A stretch of DNA of 64,000 bases. Source: Fremontodendron californicum. Lineage: Eukaryota; Streptophyta; Magnoliopsida; Malvales; Malvaceae. A program made the position numbers and the translations under genes. The notes beneath the pieces were generated by a model. It worked only from the letters and a program-made list of their open reading frames with translations. It made no database searches and was not told where the DNA came from. The DNA lies in NCBI GenBank assembly GCA_030761205.1, contig JAULJL010000003.1, positions 31,778,301-31,842,300 on the forward strand, in the 5' to 3' direction. The first letter of the stretch is position 1; each line of letters opens with the position of its first letter. Below, piece after piece: positions 12,723 through 22,640 of this stretch.

Positions 12723-15700
12723 GTGTACGGATGCAGAATTGAGGACCTTCCTGTCAGTAATTCTAAAATTGATTTTGAAAGACCCATTTGCACGGGTGAT
12801 TTTGAGGCTAATAAAGATACTGAGGATTATGGTCTACCTCCAGATCTATTGAGGAAAATAGAACAAGAGGAGAAACAAGTACTTCTTCATAAGGAGTTAT
12901 TGGAAACGATAAGTTTGGGAAATGTAAAGAAATAAAGGAAGTTAAAATTGGAACTTCATTGTCATCACCAATAAAAGATGAATTGATAGCTTTGCTCCAG
13001 GAGTATGTGGATGTATTTGCATGGTCTTACCAGGACATGCCAGGGTTAGATCCGGATATTGTGGTTCATAAGCTCTCTTTAAAGCTAGAATGCAAGCCAA
13101 TTCAGCAGAAGTTGAGAAGAATGAGGCCTGATATGCTATTAAAGATAAAAGAGGAGGTAAAAAAGCAATTTGATGCTGGATTCTTAGAGGTGGCAAAATA
13201 TCCAGAATGGGTGGCAAATATTGTTCCAGTACCAAAGAAGGATGGCAAGGTGCGGATGTGCGTTGATTACCAAGATTTGAACAAGGCCAGCCCTAAAGAT
13301 AATTTCCCTTTGCCCCATATTGATACTCTGGTGGATAATACAGTGAAGAGTTCTTTATTTTCTTTCATGGATGGATCCTCAGGATACAATCAGATCAAGA
13401 TGGCACCAGAAGACATGGAGAAAACCATATTTGTTACAATGCGGGGAACCTTCTGCTACAAGGTAATGCCATTTGGGTTGAAGAATGCTGGGGCAACATA
13501 CCAAAGAGCCATGGTGACCTTGTTTCATGATATGATGCATAAGGGAATTGAGGTCTACGTTGATGATATGATTGCAAAGTCACAAGGAGAAGAGGAGCAA
13601 ATTGCGAATCTTAAGAAGCTCTTTGAACGACTAAGGAAGTTTAGACTCAAGCTAAATCCGGCAAAATGCACTTTTGGAGTCACCTCGGGGAAATTGTTGG
13701 GTTTTGTCGTCAGCAAAAGAGGAATTGAGATTAACCCAGATAAAGTGAAGGACATTCAGAATCTTCCATCATCTCGCACTCAAAAGGAAGTAAGAGGCTT
13801 TCTGGGGAGATTGAATTACATTGCTCGGTTTATTTCACAGTTAACCGACAAATGTGATCCAATATTCAAGTTACTTCGAAAACGTGACCCAGGAGAATGG
13901 GATGAAGGGTGTCAGATTGCTTCTGAAAAGGTTAAGCATTATCTATCAAACCCACCAGTACTAATGCCACCTATTCCGGATAAACCAGTGATACTGTATT
14001 TATCAGTATTTGAAAGATCCATGGGTTGTGTTTTGGGGCAGCTTGATGAAACTGGAAAGAAAGAACAGGCAGTTTACTACCTCAGCAAGAAGTTCACAGA
14101 TTATGAGTTGAAATATTCATCAGTGGAGAAGTTGTGTTGTGCCTTAGCTTGGACTGCTCGAAGACTCAGACAGTATATGTTATATCACACAACGTGGTTG
14201 ATTGCTAAGCTGGATCCAGTCAAGTGCATGTTGGAAGCACCTTCTTTGTCAGGGAGGACAGCAAGATGGCAGGTTTTATTGTCAGAGTACGACATTGTAT
14301 ATGTAAGTCAAAAAGCTATCAAAGGTAGTGCAGTAGCTGAATTCTTAGCAAGTCGGGCAGTGGAAGATTATGAGCCGTTGAACTTTGACTTCCCAAATGA
14401 GGATTTGATGTAAGTGTCGCAAGCAGATGATGTTCCCCTGAAGAAGAAAGTATGGAAAATGTACTTTGATGGCGCCTCTAATGCCATGGGGCATGGAATC
14501 GGTGCAGTACTTATATCCCTAGAAGAAGATTGTTATCCTTTCACTACTAGATTGGATTTTGATTGTACAAACAATACTATCGAGTATGAAGCATGTACTA
14601 TGGGCCTTCGTGCTGCAGTGGACAGAAAGATCAAAGTATTTGAAGTTTTCGAAGACTCAGCCTTAGTGATTTACCAGCTACGAGGAGAATGTGAAGGCCG
14701 AGATACAAAGCTAATACGATACCGAGAACTCATACTGAGTTTATTGGAGGAGTTTGAAGAAGTGAATTTCAATTACTTTCCTCGAGAAGAAAATCGGATG
14801 GCGGATGCTCTGGCTACTTTGTCATCAATGTTTAAAGTGAACGAAGGGGCGGAAGTTGTGCCGATCAAGATGAGCATATATGGGTCTCCTGCCCACTGTT
14901 TGAGTATCGAAGAAGAAGCAGATTGTCTCCCTTGGTATAACGACATCTTGCAGTACATCAAGAGTCAACAGTATCCAGAACAAGCAACAGAGAATGACAA
15001 GAGGACTCTGAGAAGGTTAGCAATGGGTTTTGTTCTAGACATTGAGATTCTTTACATGAAAGGGAAAGATCAAGTCCTATTGAGATGTGTCGGGTCTGCC
15101 GAAGCTCGAAGAATCACAGAAGAGGTCCATGAAGGGATATGTGGCACACATGCTAATGGTCACATGCTTGCTAAACAGATTATGAGGGCAGGTTACTATT
15201 GGCTGACGATGGAAGGAGATTGTATCAGTTATTCCCGGAAATACCATAAATGCCAGATTTATGCAGATAAGATTCATGTGTCGCCATCGCCATTACATGT
15301 CATGACTGCACCATGGCCCTTTTCAATGTGGGGAATGGATATGATAGGGCCTATTACCCCGAAAGCTTCAAATGGACATCGTTTCATCTTTGTGGCCATA
15401 GATTATTTCACAAAGTGGGTAGAAGCTACGTCCTATGGTATGCAGATTCGTCAAGAAAAAAATCATATGCCGTTACGGGTTGCCAGCAAGAATTATTTCG
15501 GATAATGCTCTCAATTTGAACAATAAGATGATGAGAGAAGTGTGTACTCAATTCAAGATCACACATCATAATTCAGCTCCTTACCGTCCGAAGATGAATG
15601 GCGCAGTAGAAGCAGCTAACAAGAACATCAAGAGGATTGTCGAGAAGATGACCAATGTGTACAAAGATTGGCATGAGATATTGCCGTTTGCTCTTCATGC

Positions 15701-16160
15701 ATATCGTACTTCGATCCGCACATCTACAGGGGCAACACCGTTTTCTTTGGTATACGGAATGAAAGTAGTGCTACCTATTGAAGTTGAGATCCCTTCACTT
15801 TGGGTTTTGATGGAAGTTGGCCTAGAGGAAGCAGAATGGGTTAGAGCTCGTTATGAACAGTTGAATCTCATCGAGGAGAAAAGATTGAAAGCAATTTGTC
15901 ACGGGCACTTGTATCAAAAAAGGATGATTCGAGCCCACAACAAGAAGGTTCGTCCTAGATAGTTCCGAGAAGGGGAGTTGGTATTGAGGAATATTCTCCC
16001 TATAGTGAAGGACCCGAGAGGAAAATGGGCTCCGAATTGGGAAGGACCCTATGTGGTAAAAAGAGCTTTTTCTGGAGGAGCATTGATTTTAACTAGAATG
16101 GACGGAGATGATTTTAGACATCCCATGAATACTGATGAACTGAAGAAGTATTATGCTTGA
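12723..16160 (+). pseudogene. pol: Ogre-like pol (RT, RNase H, archaeal-type RNase H, integrase), copy 1, broken
   Basis: Domain order: RT (about 12960-13800, active site VYVDDMIAK near 13550), Ty3-type RNase H (to about 14400), a second RNase H with MYFDGASNAMGHGIGAVL at about 14459, and integrase. Integrase has an HHCC zinc site in which the first Cys is Tyr (RKYHKC, near 15240), Asp residues in WGMDMIGP and RIISDN, Glu near 15607, and a C-terminal domain ending at the TGA of 16160. Breaks: a one-base loss near 12922, TAA at 14411-14413, a 20-bp deletion at about 15437 relative to copy 2, and TAG at 15960-15962. Order and the extra RNase H match the Tat/Ogre lineage. The enzyme is not functional. 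Confidence 0.9.
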
Positions 16161-17350
16161 AAAAAAAAAGTGTGATGCTGTGCACAAGGAAATTCGAATG
16201 ATTCCAAGTGTAAAAATAGAAATTGTATATATCTATTTCCCCTGAAAATTGCTTTTCAAAGAGAGTAGTCATGCTTGATATGATGAATGGCCATATTTCA
16301 TATTCCTTCCACTAAGAAGAAATTATCCTTAGTCACCCCTTTTGAGCCTTAAGAATTATTTCTTTCTTTAAACCTTGATCAAGGATCACCCTCTATACTG
16401 GAGGGCAAATACGAGGAAAGATAATCAAAAATCATGGCGAAAAGAAAGCCATCAGAAAATGTGGCAAATGAAAGCCAACAAAGCAAAAAAAGAAAAGAAA
16501 GTCCAAAAAGGGAACAAATGTTTCAAGAATGAGTTCTCCTCAGGAAATGATCCTTGATCCAATCACCCTTAAACACATTTTGGGCCTATTTATCCTTTCT
16601 TTCAAAACCAAAACCTTGGCCTACATTACATGCTTTAAAAGCCCATTTTGATCAAGCATGGATATTTAATTTGAAAGGTTATTCTCAGATTTCATCCCAT
16701 CTTTTGAATTGATATTTTTACTTTGGAAGCATTTAGAATTCTTAGATGCATGGTAGAACCAAAAAAAAAAAAAGAATGTAAAAGGAGAGGTTTAAGCCGA
16801 AAACCTGCAAAGGGCGACTTAATACCGAATGGAGGACACTTGAGTTGAAAACCTGCAAAAGGCGGCTCAAGTACTGATCAAAGCTTGAATCAATGCTCCG
16901 TGTAAAGGGGGAGAAAGTATCTGACAATCAGAGGAAAGGGGAACAACTCAGTCTGATGTAACTACAGAAGTTAAGAGGTTACCCAAGTGAATTGCTCGTT
17001 CAAGAGAAGTTTCAGATGGTTTGAAAAATGAGGGGTCCAAGATATTCCACATCCGGGGCATCTACAGCCTATAACCTTATATTTGTTTCTTATATCCTTG
17101 ATATTTATTTTTACCATCTTAAAACATTTCTTGCAATAAATTCTTGTTATCCTTTTCATGACAATTTTTGCCTGATTCATACTTTCTTTCATATACTTTT
17201 GAGATGCATTATGGTTGTTATTAAATTGAATGATGATTAGTAATAAAAATCTTTAAATAAAAAGATTTCAAAGTATTACTAAGGAATAGATTTAAATCTT
17301 GGGAAAGGTTTGGAAAGATCACCAAAGAAAAGGAAACAGCGAACGTGTTG
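16161..17350 (+). other. 3' untranslated region of internal region 1 (5' part)
   Basis: Non-coding sequence between pol and the insertion site of element B. It holds the paired hairpins at 16792-16872 and A/T-rich sequence. The same region is uninterrupted at 45361-46550. Short ORFs here (for example 16375-16557) are Lys-rich low complexity and not credible. Confidence 0.7.
16792..16872 (+). other. Two related stem-loops with covarying stems
   Basis: Hairpin 1 (16792-16822) has the stem TTAAG / CTTAA. Hairpin 2 (16838-16872) has the stem ACTTGAG / CTCAAGT. Both enclose the same loop core, GAAAACCTGCAAA, with an inner CCT / AGG pairing. The A-T pair in the first stem is replaced by G-C in the second, so pairing is kept. 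Present again at 45988-46068. Confidence 0.6.
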
Positions 17351-17355
17351 GAAAC
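17351..17355. other. Target-site duplication GAAAC, left copy of element B
   Basis: GAAAC precedes TGATAACTCG, and the same five bases follow the element end at 26162-26166. The uninterrupted site is GTTGGAAACTCC in internal region 2 (near 46544). Confidence 0.95.
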
Positions 17356-18838
17356 TGATAACTCGTATAATTATATAGTTTTTAGTTATGTTTTATTATT
17401 GTTTTGTGTCAAATACGAGTTATTATTGTTTAGTCTAATTGTGTTTATGATCTTTTATATTTTTATGTAATTTGGTGTTTTTCACAAGTTTCTTTGAGTG
17501 ATTTCAGATTACTAGAATTAAGGGCAAATCCAGTTCAGTTCCAGTTCCGACACTGTTTACCATATCAGCTATATCTCGAGTTTCACTGAAGCAATAAGGC
17601 TGAAATTTGTAGCCGTGCAAAGCTAAGAGGCATATCTATCTTTTTCATGTTTTACACTTCTTGAAACGGAGTCGTTTTCCCTAGTGAAATCGACCATCAA
17701 GTTGGCTGATGTGCAATGACGTCTGTGCTGACCTGTTTTCGTATTTTGCCCATATCTTCTTATCCACATCAGCAAATGAGCTGATTCCAACGGCTATGGA
17801 TCCGTAACTGATAGGGGTATATTTTTCTAGAAGACAATTTTATCAGATCGAGCCTCCAACATTGACAAAATCGACCATCAAGCTGGCTGATCAGAATTGT
17901 CATACAATATGACGAAAATTGTTAGAAAAATGCACCCACCTATTATACCTACCTTTGAAATTTGTAAAGCTTGTCTCTTGTCATTTAGCCCTCCAAAATG
18001 TGTATAAATAGAGGGCCTTGGATGAGTATTGGGATACATTATACATTGGTAGGATAGCCATTGTAATAAAATTCTCTAAGTTTTCTTTTTCTTTCCTTTC
18101 TCTAGTTTTCTTTTTCTTCTTACATTTCTTTTCATTTTATTCATATCTAGTATGTGTTTCTAATCATATTGTTGAGGTGATGAGGTGAAGCTCTTGGTAA
18201 ATGCTAAGGTTAGTCTCTTAAACATGAGCTAAAATGAATCATCATTTATAAGCACTAGCATAGATAATATTTTCTTTTGGTTTAAAATCATACTTGCAAA
18301 GTAGAGATCTTGATTCATTATTGACAATGAAAATGGCACAGTAAATGCTTGGTTTCATAACCTTGATTTGTTGTAGACATATACCTTGGCATAAGGAATG
18401 CTTGGACTCTTTTTATGAGTTTTGAGGACACCAAATGAACATAATATCATATGCTATGGACGTTGGACAATTTGGACTGAATTGCTAAACCTTCCGATTG
18501 GAACCTCCCTTATGTGTGGATTTCAATTGTGTAATAAAACAAGATTAATCTTAGCATAACACCAAGAGTGGATTCTCTAACCTCAACATCCTTTCTTATT
18601 GTTTTTTATATTTTGTTTAATTTCTTTTATGTTATTTTATTTATTTTGTTCTCTAATATCTTGTTTATTTTGTTTTGTTGTTGATTCCCTAATATCTTGT
18701 TTACTTTCTTTTTCTTATATATTTATAAACTTATACTTACTAATACGCTTCCCTGTGGTTCGACCTCGGACACCCGAGAATTTATTACTTGAACATAACC
18801 TGCACTTGGGTTTACAACTCTTAATTGAGTTTCCATCA
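17356..18838 (+). repeat. 5' LTR of element B
   Basis: Runs TGATAACTCG...GTTTCCATCA. U3 has a perfect 10-bp inverted repeat, TAACTCGTAT (17359-17368) and ATACGAGTTA (17413-17422). Two copies of the AAATCGACCATCAAG module (17687 and 17868) and TGACGTCT at 17717-17724 follow, then a TATA box at 18003. Confidence 0.95.
18003..18010 (+). promoter_or_regulatory. TATA box of the element B 5' LTR
   Basis: TATAAATA followed by GAGGGCC. It is the same in all four LTRs of B and C (also 25326-25333, 56280-56287, 63583-63590). AATAAA at 18065-18070 may serve as poly(A) signal in the 3' LTR. Confidence 0.75.
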
Positions 18839-18844
18839 AGTTTT

Positions 18845-18862
18845 TGGCGCCGTTGCCGGGGA
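18845..18862 (+). other. Primer binding site of element B (tRNA-Asp type)
   Basis: TGGCGCCGTTGCCGGGGA begins six bases after the LTR end. This is the hallmark Athila primer site. Confidence 0.92.
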
Positions 18863-18906
18863 GGCAATACTAAGTATATAAGTTTATAAGTATATTTATT
18901 TTTATT

Positions 18907-19025
18907 GGCTGGTTATACCGCCTATATTTATTTTTATTGGCTGGTTATACCGCCTAATTTTCTATATATTTATATTTATATTGTATATTAACTTTGTTTT
19001 ATTTTTATTGGCTGGTTATACCGCC
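18907..19025 (+). repeat. Three copies of a bulged-hairpin motif in the element B leader
   Basis: GGCTGGTTATACCGCC occurs at 18907-18922, 18939-18954 and 19010-19025, each preceded by TTTTATT. Each can fold as GGC/GCC plus GGT/ACC with one bulged T and a TAT loop. Five more copies are in the leader-encoding part of element C's LTR. Confidence 0.75.
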
Positions 19026-19142
19026 TAATCTGTATATTAACTTTGTTTTATGCTTGTTTGGCGACGTGATTTTAGATCTCGTCGTTTAGTTAGATTTTAT
19101 TGTGAAACTTTTTCAGGTAATCTTTCTAATACAACTCCGACC

Positions 19143-21926
19143 ATGGCTGACAATGAAAGTGTTCATGCTGAAGATGAGAACAGACAAGTACGCACCATGC
19201 GTGACTACTTGCAACCAACTCGAAGCTCATCACCCTCTTGTTTTATTTTTCCTCTCAATGCAAACAACTTTTGTTTTAAACCAGGTATGATAGCTTTGCT
19301 TCCAAATTTCCATGGGTTAGAATCGGAAAGTGCTTACTCGTTTCTAAAAGACTTCGAAGATGTATGTGTCACCTTTAATGACCAACAATGTACAAATGAA
19401 ATTGTCAAGCTTAAATTATTTCCTTTTTCTTTAAAAGATAAAGCAAAAATTTGGCTTCATAATTTAAAACCAAGGTCAATTGGCACATGGCAAGAATTAC
19501 AAACTGAGTTTCTAAAGAAATTTTTCCCAGCACATAAAACTACTGCTTTGAAAAGACAGATTCAAAATTTCAATCAAAATCAAAATGAAGCATTTTTTCA
19601 GTGCTGGGAGCGTTTTAAAGATTTGTTAAGTTCTTGTCCACATCATGGTTTTGAAAAATGGCGTCTTATTAGTTTCTTTTATGAAAGTTTAACTCCCGAA
19701 ACTAAACAATTTGTTGAAACAATGTGTAACGGTGAGTTTCTAGAAAAAGAACCTGAAGAAGCCTTTGACTACTTAGACCATTTGGCAGATAACTCTCAAG
19801 ACTGGCACACAGATAATTCCTCTGAAAGTTCCAATAGATCTAATCTTGTTTCTAACAGAGGTAAATATCATTTTAGTCAAGAAGATGAGATAAAATCTAA
19901 AGTAGCTAATTTGGCTAGAAAGATTGAAGCCATGGAACTTAGAGAAGTAAAAGAAGTCAAAACGCTTAAAAATGAAGAAAGTTGTGGAATTTGTGAAATC
20001 ATGGGACACCCCACTTCTGAATGTCCAAACATTCCCATTCTTAAAGAAGCGTTGCATGATCAAGTAAATTCCATAAACACATTTAAAAAGCCTTTTCCTT
20101 CTCCTTACTCTGAAACGTATAACCCTGAATGGAGAAATCATCCCAACTTCAGTTGGCGGAATAATAATCATGTTCAGGTACCACAATCTCAAAAGCCGGG
20201 CAACACTTTTTCCTATCAACCTTCACGTGTACAAACCTTGGAAGAGACATTGCAAGCATTCATGCAAACACAAGCAAATGTGAATAACCAAACTTCACAG
20301 GACATCAATGAGATCAAAAACACCTTGTCCACATTGACAGCTTCATTACGCACTCAAGAAAAAGGTAAGTTTCCTGCTCAACCTCAGCCTAACCCTTCTA
20401 CTCAATGTCTTGTTTCTTGCTCCAATGAAACTCAACAGGAAAATGCCAGTTCTATCACAACTCTTCGAAGTGGAAAGGCAATTGACAAAAATATTCCATC
20501 AAAAGACCAAGATCCTCCTTCCCCTCCGAAAAGTAATGGTAAGGATGATGGTAAGTCTGAACTTCTTGAAAATTTGGACAAAGAAAAAGGTATGCATCCT
20601 GCTTCTTTTCCTCAAAGGTTGCAAACAATAAAGAATTTGAATCAAAATGCAGAAAAGTATGAACTTTTCAAACAAGTTAAGATTAACATTCCTTTATTGG
20701 ATGCAATCAAACAAGTTCCATCTTATGCTAAATTTTTGAAGGACATGTGCACAGTTAAAAGGAAACATAATGTACAAAAGAAAGCATTTCTGACGGAAAG
20801 TGTGAGCTCAATCATTCAGCACCTTACTCCACCAAAATTCAAAGATCCTGGATGTCCAACAATCTCATGCATCATTGGAAACACTAGAATAGAACATGCA
20901 TTGCTTGATCTTGGTGCTAGTGTTAATCTTTTGCCTTTTTCTGTTTATCAACAGTTAGGTTTAGGTGAACTCAAGGAAACACCTGTTACACTTCAACTAG
21001 CTGATCGTTCTGTAAAAATTCCTCGAGGGATAGTTGAAGATGTTTTGGTTCAAATTGATAATTTTTACTTCCCTGTTGATTTTATTGTTTTGGACACACA
21101 TCCTGTTTCAAACCCAAATGTTCAAATTCCTGTTATATTAGGCCGTCCATTTCTTGCAACTTCTAATGCTCTGATAAATTGCAGGAATGGTATGTTGAAC
21201 ATTTCTTTTGGAAATATGACTTTAGAATTAAATGTGTTCAACACTTGCAAGCAACCTGGTGATGATTCAGAAGTACATGAAGTGGATTTCATTGAAGAAC
21301 TTGTTCATGAACATCTCACCACTACCACATTCCATGATCCTTTAGAAGCTTATTTAATTGAATGTGAGTTTGATAATGCTTCAGAAATTTCACACACTGA
21401 TTCTTTGTTAAATTCTTTTCAGGTTAAGCATTGTTGGAAACAAAAGTTTGAGGAACTTCCATCACTCACAAATGTCACTGTACCATCAACTATTGAACCA
21501 CCCAAGCTGGATTTAAAACCATTGCCATCCGAGCTAAAATATTCCTTTTTGGGTGAGAATGAAACTTTTCCAGTCATAAATGAACTTGAGGAACTCAGAA
21601 ATGATGCATATGAGAATTCTAAAATTCATAAAGAAAGAACTAAAGCCTTTCATGACAAGTTAATTTCAAGAAAAACATTTGATGTTGGGCAAAAAGTTCT
21701 ACTTTATAATTCTAGACTTCACATATTTCCTGGTAAGTTGAGATCAAGATGGACTGGCCCATTTGTGGTTAAGCATGTGTATCATTATGGAGCAGTTGAC
21801 ATTGAGAATCCTAGAAATGGTAACGTATTCAAGGTAAATGGACAAAGACTCAAACTCTTTTTGGAAAATCATGTTACTCAAGAAGATGTTGTTTTTCTTT
21901 CTGATCCTTGTTTTGAAAATAACTAG
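19143..21926 (+). CDS. gag-pro: Intact Athila-like gag-protease fused to integrase C-terminus (927 aa)
   Basis: The start is chosen at ACCATGG (19143, MADNES...), the usual Athila gag beginning; the frame is open 31 codons further upstream. A gag domain lies at about residues 60-200 (LKLFPFSLKDKAKIWLHNL). A zinc knuckle Cys-x2-Cys-x4-His-x4-Cys is at residues 281-294 (CGICEIMGHPTSEC), and a retropepsin with LLDLGAS is near residue 589, followed by ILGRPFLA. Near residue 813 (about 21579) the text jumps from the usual post-protease linker (LPSELKYSFLG) straight to the integrase C-terminal region (RTKAFHDKL...GPFVVKHVY). RT, RNase H and the integrase core are thus cleanly missing, with the frame kept. 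The intact frame and young LTRs suggest the fusion is expressed and supports packaging. Confidence 0.9.
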   Translation: MADNESVHAEDENRQVRTMRDYLQPTRSSSPSCFIFPLNANNFCFKPGMIALLPNFHGLESESAYSFLKDFEDVCVTFNDQQCTNEIVKLKLFPFSLKDKAKIWLHNLKPRSIGTWQELQTEFLKKFFPAHKTTALKRQIQNFNQNQNEAFFQCWERFKDLLSSCPHHGFEKWRLISFFYESLTPETKQFVETMCNGEFLEKEPEEAFDYLDHLADNSQDWHTDNSSESSNRSNLVSNRGKYHFSQEDEIKSKVANLARKIEAMELREVKEVKTLKNEESCGICEIMGHPTSECPNIPILKEALHDQVNSINTFKKPFPSPYSETYNPEWRNHPNFSWRNNNHVQVPQSQKPGNTFSYQPSRVQTLEETLQAFMQTQANVNNQTSQDINEIKNTLSTLTASLRTQEKGKFPAQPQPNPSTQCLVSCSNETQQENASSITTLRSGKAIDKNIPSKDQDPPSPPKSNGKDDGKSELLENLDKEKGMHPASFPQRLQTIKNLNQNAEKYELFKQVKINIPLLDAIKQVPSYAKFLKDMCTVKRKHNVQKKAFLTESVSSIIQHLTPPKFKDPGCPTISCIIGNTRIEHALLDLGASVNLLPFSVYQQLGLGELKETPVTLQLADRSVKIPRGIVEDVLVQIDNFYFPVDFIVLDTHPVSNPNVQIPVILGRPFLATSNALINCRNGMLNISFGNMTLELNVFNTCKQPGDDSEVHEVDFIEELVHEHLTTTTFHDPLEAYLIECEFDNASEISHTDSLLNSFQVKHCWKQKFEELPSLTNVTVPSTIEPPKLDLKPLPSELKYSFLGENETFPVINELEELRNDAYENSKIHKERTKAFHDKLISRKTFDVGQKVLLYNSRLHIFPGKLRSRWTGPFVVKHVYHYGAVDIENPRNGNVFKVNGQRLKLFLENHVTQEDVVFLSDPCFENN

Positions 21927-22080
21927 ATGTAAATATAATTTTTTCTAATTTCCAAAAAAAAAAAAAAAAACATTTTTTTTTAACCCCGGTTAAATGGCGG
22001 ATAACGGTACTCCGTGATTATTTAAGTCGGTTCCATCAGCTACCCACAAAACTGATATTGTATATAAATTTCTCTTTCAA

Positions 22081-22103
22081 TTTCTTTTTCATTTTTTTTC
22101 AAG
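22081..22103 (+). promoter_or_regulatory. Splice-acceptor-like pyrimidine tract abutting the cargo ORF in B
   Basis: A T-rich tract ends in CAAG immediately before ATG 22104. The equivalent site in C ends TTTTTCAG|G. A TATATAAAT sequence lies a short way upstream (about 22061). The arrangement would let a spliced RNA place the ORF first. No donor has been proven; CAG|GTAATC at 19114 is one candidate. Confidence 0.45.
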
Positions 22104-22640
22104 ATGGATGATATTCTCACAAGATTGCAGAAACGATTTCCTCCTTTTCCTCGGAATATTTTACTGAAGCTTTACCAAGTTCGATTTGAAAGATTAAGAA
22201 TGCTTATGCACAAAGGGATTCCTGAAGACATACGTTGGATAATTGAAGCCAAGGTACGTGAAGATGAATATCTTCCTGTTTTGCATTTACCAGGTACAGG
22301 TAGAAGCACTTATGCAAAGAAGCGACGAGCAAAGCGCATGAGTTCAAATTGCCACAAATGTGCACGATGGACGTGTAACGGTAAATGTCGTTCTATTGGG
22401 ATTCCGTCCTCTAATCGAGATGATAAAATTGAATTCATTAAGGATGGACTGAGTAAGGAGAATTTGGGAAATATCCAACTTTCTCTTGAGACGCATCCTA
22501 GTGGAGACGTACAAAGAGAAATTCTTGATTTATGGCCGCAATTCCAAAGGGAATGGCAACATCTTGGGAATCTGATGTTAAAAGACCCTGTTTGCCAGCT
22601 TGTAAGAAAACTGGATGGGAAGCATATCCTCGACTCATAG
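22104..22640 (+). CDS. Carlavirus-like cysteine-rich nucleic-acid-binding protein (178 aa), copy in element B
   Basis: An intact 178-codon ORF with no similarity to gag, pol or env. Residues 67-79 (GRSTYAKKRRAKR) form a basic stretch placed just before a cysteine cluster C83-x2-C86-x4-C91-x3-C95. This is followed by a GI...N...FI..G segment (residues 99-115) and a 60-residue tail. A basic motif followed by a zinc-finger-like cluster and a GI...FI..G segment is the pattern of the 3'-proximal nucleic-acid-binding proteins of carlaviruses and related Betaflexiviridae. In those viruses such proteins bind nucleic acid and can act as silencing suppressors or host transcription modulators. It sits between gag-pro and the 3' noncoding region. 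It differs from the element C copy by two residues (E41D, Y70F). The family call is by motif; the virus-to-element direction is inferred. Confidence 0.72.
   Translation: MDDILTRLQKRFPPFPRNILLKLYQVRFERLRMLMHKGIPEDIRWIIEAKVREDEYLPVLHLPGTGRSTYAKKRRAKRMSSNCHKCARWTCNGKCRSIGIPSSNRDDKIEFIKDGLSKENLGNIQLSLETHPSGDVQREILDLWPQFQREWQHLGNLMLKDPVCQLVRKLDGKHILDS

Noticed and set aside
22104..22640. Athila env-like gene
   Set aside because: The position fits, but there is no signal peptide or membrane segment; the protein is small, basic and cysteine-rich.
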